A program made the translations under genes and the position numbers. Of a stretch of 64,000 nucleotides of DNA, positions 57,415 to 64,000 are shown piece by piece (position 1 is the stretch's first letter; every line of letters starts with the position of its first letter). Below the pieces are notes generated by a model. It did not search any database. It saw only the letters and a list, made by a program, of their open reading frames with translations, and was not told the DNA's origin. Origin of the DNA: Labyrinthula sp. Ha (lineage: Eukaryota; Sar; Bigyra; Labyrinthulida; Labyrinthulaceae); NCBI GenBank assembly GCA_015227615.1, contig JAALGZ010000039.1, positions 186,001 through 250,000 of the forward strand, given 5' to 3'.

Positions 57415-60400
57415 TTACATCTCTTTCTTTTTCTTTTCTTCTTCAACATTTACTAACCACTTCTTGCAGTTTCTTAAAAATATGTTCCTTGCAACTGGCT
57501 TTGTTAATACATCTGCATCATTTTCTTTAGAACTAATATATTGAATATTCCACTTTTCATCTTCTAAAGTTTGTTTTGAAAAATAGTGTTCAATTTCCAG
57601 CTGCTTTATTCCCGAGTAACTCTCTCTTACTCCCATTTTATTACAGGTACCTTGATTATCGCATCTAATATTGACTTCATTCAATTTTAAGTTCATGAAT
57701 TGTAAATTTATTTTCAACCACTTCAGTTCCTTGATTAATGTAGCACAGGCAACTATTTCTGCCTCTGTAGACGACGTTGCAACCTTCTTTTGCTTCTTCG
57801 TTTTATATAGTAAAACTGCATTATTAACCTTCACAATAAAACCGGTAACAGAACATCTTTTGTTCAAGGACGCGTGGGAGGCATCACAAAAACCTTCAAT
57901 ATTTATTCTTGTTTCACCCTTGCTGTATTTTAATCCATGTTTCTTCGTATTTAGTAAATAGCCAATAACTTTCTTTGCAGCATTGAGATGTTTTATTGTT
58001 GGTGTACTTGCACATTGAGCCAGCATATTCGTCTGGAAAGCAATGTCAGGGCGACAAACCCTGGCAATGTATGTTAGAGAACCAACAATTGATTGGTATT
58101 TTCTAATAAACTCTAACCTTCTGGAATCATCTGGTTTATCAATATAGAAATTTACAATATGTGGAATAACATTTCTTTCATCCTTTTTTACCTCAAATGT
58201 TTCCGCCAATTTTATAATATACTTTTCTGCAGTTAAGAAAACAGACTGTGTATTTTCTAATATCTCGAAACCAACATAATTTTTAACTTCTGTTGTATTT
58301 TTAACATCATAAACTTCTTTCAGTTTATTTAAGATCCAAGTGAGTTGAAACTCTTCATCTGACGCGAACAACATATCATCTACATGAAGTAATATAAGAA
58401 TGCTTCTTTTTCTGTGAATAAAAATGGTATTTTCTTTCAAGTTTACTTCAAAGTCCAATTTTTTTAGTGTATTGCCTATTTCTTTACACCAATATAAAGG
58501 GGATTCTTTTAGTCCATATAAAGCTTGTTTGGACTCCCATACATAGTTCGGGTACATTCTTCGTAACTTCTGAGGTAACACATAATAATACAACCTGTCA
58601 AGAGTTGCATTTAGAAAGGCGTTTCCTATATCCACCTGAATCCACTTCCAGTTTTTTGAAGCAACCACAAAAATAAATAGTCTGATAAATTCCATTTTTG
58701 CAGTTGGAGAATAATATTTTAAGAATTCATCTTGCAAATCACCGCGTGCAACAAACCTGCACTTAAATATCTCCTCCTTTGAAATATTGTCTGTTTTTTT
58801 AGAATACAGTTCCATAATGGGAATAACATTATTTTCTTTAACTTCACTCTTCTTCTTCAGTTTCATTTTTCCAACGTTAATTAACTTGTTCAATTCTTTG
58901 TCGTAATCTTGAAACCACTTTTCAGACTGTGGTTTATTTTTTATCTGGAAGTAGGACTTCGGAATCGTATTATCTCTTACTACTAATGCAGCAGCAAAGT
59001 CGATTAGATTCGGTTGCATAAATAAAAAAGCTGCATCTTCAAAAATATATTTGGTGTCATTGTTGACTACTTGAGCATAAGTTAATCTTTCAGGTGGTTG
59101 AACTTTTCTACTTGACCGTCTTACAAATTGTTCCGCAGGTAACAGTGTTCCTGTTTCCTTATCTTTTTGACTTTTATTTTCTTCAATAGTTTTGTCGTTT
59201 TCTTTCGTTTTACTAATATCTTTTTCATTAACTACACCACTTTCAGGACAATAAGGAGAAATATTTTCAGTATAAATATTTTTATCCAACCTTTTTTGTT
59301 CTTTTTCGGTTTTGCTTCTTTTACTAATTTTGAAATTCCGAGTCTTTACTAAGTTTCTTTTATCTTTGTCTATAATAAGTGCTTCTCCTGTAATATAGTT
59401 ATAGCCAGCAAAAAACCCTTCTTTTCCTTTGCACTCTATTTGTGAATCTGCTTCAACTAAATATACTACTAAAGAACCAAAAATATGCATCTTTTCCAAC
59501 TTAGACTTTCTGTTAAATACTGTTTCATAAGCTGAAGTTGTATTCTTTCCTTCTGTTACTCTGTTTGAAATATAAATAGTATAAAAAGCAGCAAAGTCCC
59601 AATATAGTTTTCCATTTAGAACACTGGAATTTATCATCGATCTCATTCTTGTTAAAACAAATTGGTTACTTCTTTCAGCTATACCATTATGCTCAGGAAC
59701 ATAAGGTGCTGAAACCGTAAACTCAATTCCATGATCTTGACAGTATTTTTTGGTAGTAACGTTGAAAATTTCTTTGCCTTGGTCACTATGAATCTTCTTT
59801 ATCATAATGTTTGTCTGTCTTTGAAACCAGCGAAGAAATTTAACAATTTGATCCGCTATTTCAGACTTTTTCTTGTAGCAATATAGAAATCTGTATTTTG
59901 AGTTTATATCAGTAATTAAAACGAATCCAACATTTCCAGCTCTGCTAGTTGTTAAAACTTCTACAGAGTCAATTACGAAGAATTGTCCTGGTCCTGAAAT
60001 AAAACCTACTTTGTTTTTCCTCGATATATTTCCTTTTTTCATTTTAGTAAGTTCACATATTCTGCAACTGAATTCTTTTAGTTTATTCATATCTACCTCT
60101 AGTTTAAAGTAATTCAATGTATTCTTAAACGACTCCATTCCTTGATGACCAAAAACATTATGGTCGTATTCTGTTTGAGATAAAGTATCTTTAAATAAAG
60201 CCACTATTGGTTGCACTGTACTTTCTTTAAGAACTTGGTCATAAGATGTTACTTTGTTGTCTTCTTTAGCCTTGCACTTTAGTAAAAATAAATTATTCAT
60301 ATTTCTTTTTGCTGCATATAGTAAATTTTCATTTTTGTAAATTGAAATTGTATCTTCTTTTGCATTTAAACAGATTCCTTTACTCATCAGTGTTGCCATT

Positions 60401-61506
60401 GATACCAAAAATAAGTTCAATTCATCAAAAATCACCACATCTTTTAAAATAATTCTTTGTCCATTTTCTAAAAAGGCGTCAAACGTTCCAGATTTTTTAG
60501 AAATATAGGTTTTTCCTCCAGCTGCATTTACCTTTTTAATTTCTTTTAGTTCTCTTACTTCTTTCATGTGACACAAGTAGTTTTTTCCACACACATGGTA
60601 GCTTGCTCCACTGTCCAAAACTAAAGTGTTGCTGTGATAAATAGAAGACTCCAACTTCAAGATTTTATCTGTGTCTTCTTTCCACCAAGCGATACCCATA
60701 AAAGCATTAGCAAAGTCTTCTTTTTCGTTCTGTTTTTGATATTTCGTATTTTCGGTCGTATTCTGTCGTTTACAAGTATAAGATGAATGCCCTTCGGTTT
60801 TACAAATGGTGCAATACCACGCATTCTGACAATTGATTTTACGATGTCCAGGTTTATTACATTTGAAACAAATGATTGACAAAGACCTCCCATTTGAATT
60901 GATTCTTCTCTTATATTCATCCTGAGCTTTCATAGCAAGTTGATGCATCTTTCCAAACACTTCATGATAACTTGGTTTCTTATTGGGTTCAAATCTAGCT
61001 GATAATTCCAACTCTTTTTTCAACAATAGAATGTCCATCGTTTTAGGAGCAAAAAGAAACATCTTGTGAATAACTTTCTGTTCATTCAGTTCGCCATTTA
61101 GCATTTTGAAGTTTCTATATGATTTATTGAAGTCTGTTAGCTTTTCCAAGAAGTATCTACCATCAGGTTTATTCAATTTATCCTCCAGAAGAAGTAGCAT
61201 TTCAGCTCTGTTTCCAATACAATAGTTCTCAATAACTTTCATAGCTTCTTTTGGGTCCTTAATACCATGAATTAGGTAATGAAGTAGAATATCCAGATGT
61301 TGACGAATAATTTTGAGTACCTTGGCTTTTGACGTCTTAGTACTTAATGTACTACTTCCTTCATTACTTGGTTCAATTACATCTTCTCCTGTTAAAACAT
61401 GCTCCAAATCTTTTGATTCAACGAGGTTGATAATATACTCTTTCCACTCCATGAAGTTTTCTTTATCATATAACATTATTCTTGACTTATCTCTTACTTG
61501 ATCCAT
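57415..61506 (-). mobile_element. Gag-pol polyprotein of the copia element, 1363 aa
   Basis: A single frame codes gag and pol together, as is usual for Ty1/copia. Parts: gag (about 1-200), two zinc knuckles CFKCNKPGHRKINC (213-226) and CTICKTEGHSSYTC (232-245), aspartic protease LVLDSGASYHVC (about 295-306), integrase zinc module (FGHQGMESF ... CRICELTKMK), integrase core (FFVIDSVEV, SDQGKEIF), reverse transcriptase (WIQVDIGNAFLNATL, LLHVDDMLFA) and RNase H (GFCDASHASL, STEAEIVACA). Integrase before reverse transcriptase defines the family. It looks whole, with no break seen. Confidence 0.95.
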
Positions 61507-61563
61507 ATTCTTATTTCCTTGTACTTTAAAACTATCCTTTTGTAGCGTTTCGGCTGTTAACCT

Positions 61564-61783
61564 TGTTAAACGTAAGTTTTTATTTTATTATTTTTAATAG
61601 TTAAAGTCTGGTTGGTATTTCGTTGAACTTGCTACCTTCCTTTCTCAGAACAAGCAGCTACCTTCCTCACTTAGAACAACTAAATACAACAGAATAGTAT
61701 TCACTTCAAAACAACTAACCTCTCAACGCAAACAACCCTCACTTCAAACCAAACTAACCTCTCAACGCAAACAACTCTCAACA
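61564..61783 (-). repeat. 5' LTR of the copia element
   Basis: This 220-bp LTR differs from 57179-57398 at one base. The target duplication ATAAT follows at 61784-61788. Confidence 0.95.
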
Positions 61784-62536
61784 ATAATGTTGAAGTAAGA
61801 GATATCAATGGCTGGGTTCATCCTGAATGCAGTTGCTCAACATGGACTAATTTGAAACTACCTTGTCGTCACTATGCTAGGATCTGCGTCAGATTAAAAA
61901 GAAAATATATTGACAAAGTAAACCTTTTGCCTAGATGGCGTTTTCAGGAACATCCTCTTCATGAAGTTGCATTAAAAGAACTTGGACGAGCAACAACTCC
62001 TGAAGATGGAGTTTTAAATTTCAATGTGAAAGTTCCTGGCTTTAAAGAGTTGAAAGTTCCAAAGAAACCAGGTGTAAGATTTTCCATGCTCAAGACAGCA
62101 TGCAGAGACCTATGTGAAGAAGCTCAACATAGTACAGATGAGGGGTGGCGAAAAGCATATGCAACTGTCATAAAAATGACAGATGCATTGAAACAAAATA
62201 CAGATGGTGACTTTTCCGATGTGGATATGTCACTCTCTCAAAATTCTGGATCAACAATCTTATCACCGAGAAAGAGGAAGATGCGAAGAAAAGGTAGTGT
62301 AGTTGAAAGTCAAAGTCGCTTGAACTTTAACACTTAAGTAGGTTTTCCTATATAGTACTCACCTACAACCTTTTCTTCTAGCAACTCCGTTTTCTCTTGC
62401 GAAGTTTTCCTATACAGTACTCACTTCACAACAACCTCGATCAACATCTTCATTGTAATTAAGTAGAAACCCTTCAAACACTTCTTCGTAAAACCAAATA
62501 GAATATATATATGTTATTGAAATCCATGTACCTCAT

Positions 62537-62698
62537 GATCAACCATGGAATTATTTTATGCATCGTGGGATAGTAAATGTGTGTAAGAGCTGCTAGAAGA
62601 TCAACCATGGAATTATTTTATGCATCGTGGGATGGTAAATGTGTGTAAGAGCTGCTAAATGATCAACCACGGAATTATTTTATGCATCGTGGGATAGC
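62537..62698. repeat. 62-bp tandem repeat, about 2.6 copies
   Basis: Units start at 62537, 62599 and 62661 with GATCAACCATGGAATTATTT (ACGG in the third). The copies are nearly identical, so the expansion is recent. It lies about 200 bp beyond the MULE coding end and could be part of its subterminal region. Confidence 0.93.
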
Positions 62699-62950
62699 TT
62701 CTGTATATATCTTGAAGGCCGCTCAATAGATCAGTTTTCAAACTTTTCATCCAACGGCCATATAAAATAAAAACATCCTGATCCCTATGCCCACCCACAA
62801 TATACCTTTCCTCTTGAAATCTAAAATAAATTAAAAAAAAAACTCTACCTAAACCCCAAGCAAGGGTTCTGGATCTGGTTTTGCAGATCTGTGTGGGTCT
62901 ACGGTTAGCTTTTTACCCAAAGCTAACCCTAGCCCCTGTTATGGTTTTTC

Positions 62951-63412
62951 TGTATTTGAATCCTGTACTAGAGGTATATCACCTTCCCATGAATCCATAA
63001 CTGTTTCTTTCCTTGTTCACTTGATCGGGGTTTTAGTTTCTTCACTCGTTTCTTTCATATTTTAGAATCCGATTCTTAAATATCTCATTTGTTGAAAAAC
63101 AACTTCAACTTCTTTTTTTATGTTTGAATCCTGAACTATAGATATATCCCCTTCACATATATCCATAATTGTTGGGTTTCTTGTTCACTTCTTCCGTGTT
63201 TCAGTTTCGTTGCTCTTTTCTTTTATATTTTATAATCCGTTTCTGAAATCTTTGAAATCTTCTAAAATAGCTTCAAATTTTTTTTCATGTTTCTATCTTG
63301 TACCATAGGTATATCCGTTTCATACAAATGAATAACTTTTGATTTTCTTGCTCACTGCATTGATATATGAGCTTCTTCAGTCATTTCTTTCAATCTTTCG
63401 ACACTTTAATTT
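62951..63412. repeat. About 169-bp diverged tandem repeat, three copies
   Basis: Three diverged units start near 62951, 63120 and 63289. Each opens TTTGAATCCTG or similar, followed by TAGAGGTATATC-like and CCATAA-like words and ending in a T-rich part with CTTTCAT. The divergence shows it is older than the 62-bp repeat. Confidence 0.8.
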
Positions 63413-64000
63413 TAATCGTTGGTTTTTGATTATTAACTTTGGGAAATTATGTCATTGGTAGTAATGGGAGAGTGGCGTAAATTATGGCAGCGTAGATAAA
63501 AACTCTTCTGTGAAGATGATTTAGCTATTTCTCTTTAACAAACATGTCGGGACATTAGCATTAACTTTCATAATCTGCACGGAAACTCAGCATTGTCATG
63601 TTTTCTTTTTCATTTCCGATTACATTTTTTCTCTGTGGCTCCTGGTTGTTAGTTTGTCAGAGCTCTTATATGATTTTTCTCTTGTTTCCACATGACGAAA
63701 TATTTGGGAGAAGTTAAAGAAAACAATAAGGATGACAACAACATTATTAAATGTTGTTCCAAGTTTACCTACTGAGAGAGAATGGTTCCTGCATCTGAGT
63801 CACGAAAGCAAAGTCACACATGGCGATTCTTTTTTAAGTATTGAGATAGGAAGCCATATGTTTGTTTCATCAAGATTAGGTTTGTTAACTGTGCTAATCT
63901 TTGTGATTTTTTTAATTACTCCATGATCTTTTGAGATGTCTCCCAAAATATATAGACTTACTCCTCCGACATGCTAATACCTGACAACTGCCCTTGTTCC

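Larger units (their letters stand above)
57179..61783 (-). mobile_element. Young Ty1/copia retrotransposon, looks whole
   Basis: The element is 4605 bp with 220-bp LTRs (57179-57398 and 61564-61783), TGTTAAAC...TCTCAACA on the plus strand, and a perfect 5-bp target duplication ATAAT (57174-57178 and 61784-61788). The LTRs differ at a single position, so the insertion is recent. It sits inside the dead MULE, so it is the younger of the two. One long uninterrupted frame fills the interior on the minus strand. Its old relative lies at 16.1-18.8 kb. Confidence 0.96.
55605..62337 (+). mobile_element. Decayed Mutator-like (MULE) DNA transposon, split by a copia insertion
   Basis: The plus strand codes a MULE transposase in two blocks, 55605-57178 and 61784-62337. 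An N-terminal FAR1/WRKY-GCM1-like stretch (KKFLRRCKLKCVSSKNCTFE) is followed by the DDE core: first Asp in QIDTTHG (about 56380), second in VMMSDGSLALAKA (about 56555), Glu in STQRVEGFQATFK (about 56890). A SWIM zinc finger follows, ECSCSTW...CRHYARIC (61820-61890), then a Ser/Lys-rich tail. At least four in-frame stops (near 56144, 56330, 56786 and 56810) and no clear start codon show it is dead. The C/H motif after the second Asp also looks changed (RCVKYF). Terminal inverted repeats were not found. The frame runs straight on across the copia target site, from SRLYN to VEVRDINGW. Confidence 0.88.
62338..64000. other. Right flank: tandem repeats, no confirmed gene
   Basis: This flank contains two short similar stretches, each ending CAGTACTCAC or TAGTACTCAC (62355 and 62417 regions), then the 62-bp and 169-bp tandem tracts listed separately. 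A 64-codon frame at 63732-63926 ends in a hydrophobic stretch (LGLLTVLIFVIFLIT). It has the tail-anchored layout of the small membrane proteins but is short enough to be chance. Confidence 0.5.

Noticed and set aside
63732-63926. 64-codon frame with hydrophobic end as a fifth small membrane protein
   Set aside because: The layout fits, but the length is within chance and no shared motif is seen. It is only mentioned in the flank description.
1-64000. CRISPR array, bacterial operons or prophage
   Set aside because: No regular spacer-repeat array is present, genes carry spliceosomal introns and eukaryotic-only families occur. The bacterial-type HisRS is embedded among them.

Overview
This is nuclear DNA of a eukaryote, strongly AT-rich. 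It carries spliceosomal introns, eukaryote-only proteins (NELF-C/D, NAA50, a GTPBP1-type GTPase, a membrane RING-H2 ligase) and LTR retrotransposons. The clearest trait is intron size. Eight introns in three host genes were located by reading protein homology across them, and all are 28 or 29 nt, GT...TAG. Very short introns of this kind are known from dicyemid animals, some ciliates and several reduced protists. The window alone does not settle the lineage. One gene argues against an ordinary animal: the histidyl-tRNA synthetase is of the bacterial type.

Layout. 1-6055 (minus strand): a broken Ty3/gypsy element with a chromodomain, cut by the window edge. 6990-11638: a tight cluster of an orphan 351-aa protein, a bacterial-type HisRS and, convergent with it and overlapping by 11 bp, a GTPBP1/2-like GTPase with one 29-nt intron. 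12231-12512: the first of several small, proline/glutamine-rich, single-span membrane proteins. 12.5-26.6 kb: gene-poor DNA with an old Ty1/copia fossil (about 16.1-18.8 kb) and a scrap of gypsy integrase. 26.6-35.7 kb: gene-poor DNA with three more small membrane-protein genes and a possible fourth. 38080-43070: a Ty3/gypsy element with both LTRs and a 5-bp target duplication, broken inside. 43.1-50.5 kb: gene-poor, with one small coiled-coil protein gene (46505-46846).

50570-54442 is a very compact block: RING-H2 membrane ligase, NAA50 (convergent, 13 bp away, three introns) and NELF-C/D (divergent from NAA50, 51 bp between start codons, four introns). 55.6-62.3 kb is a decayed Mutator-like (MULE) DNA transposon split by a young, whole-looking Ty1/copia element (57179-61783, LTRs differing at one of 220 bases, 5-bp target duplication). 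The right end holds two tandem-repeat tracts (62-bp and about 169-bp units).

The picture is a genome of extremely tight housekeeping gene islands, with tiny introns and overlapping ends, set in long stretches of non-coding and transposon-derived DNA. The best candidate for something undescribed is the set of small tail-anchored-like membrane proteins. Four minus-strand genes, three of them from this set, have clusters of a CGAGA/TCTCG and TGTTCT motif 200-600 bp upstream. The uniform intron length is the other feature that stands out. No tRNA, rRNA, CRISPR array or bacterial operon was recognised.
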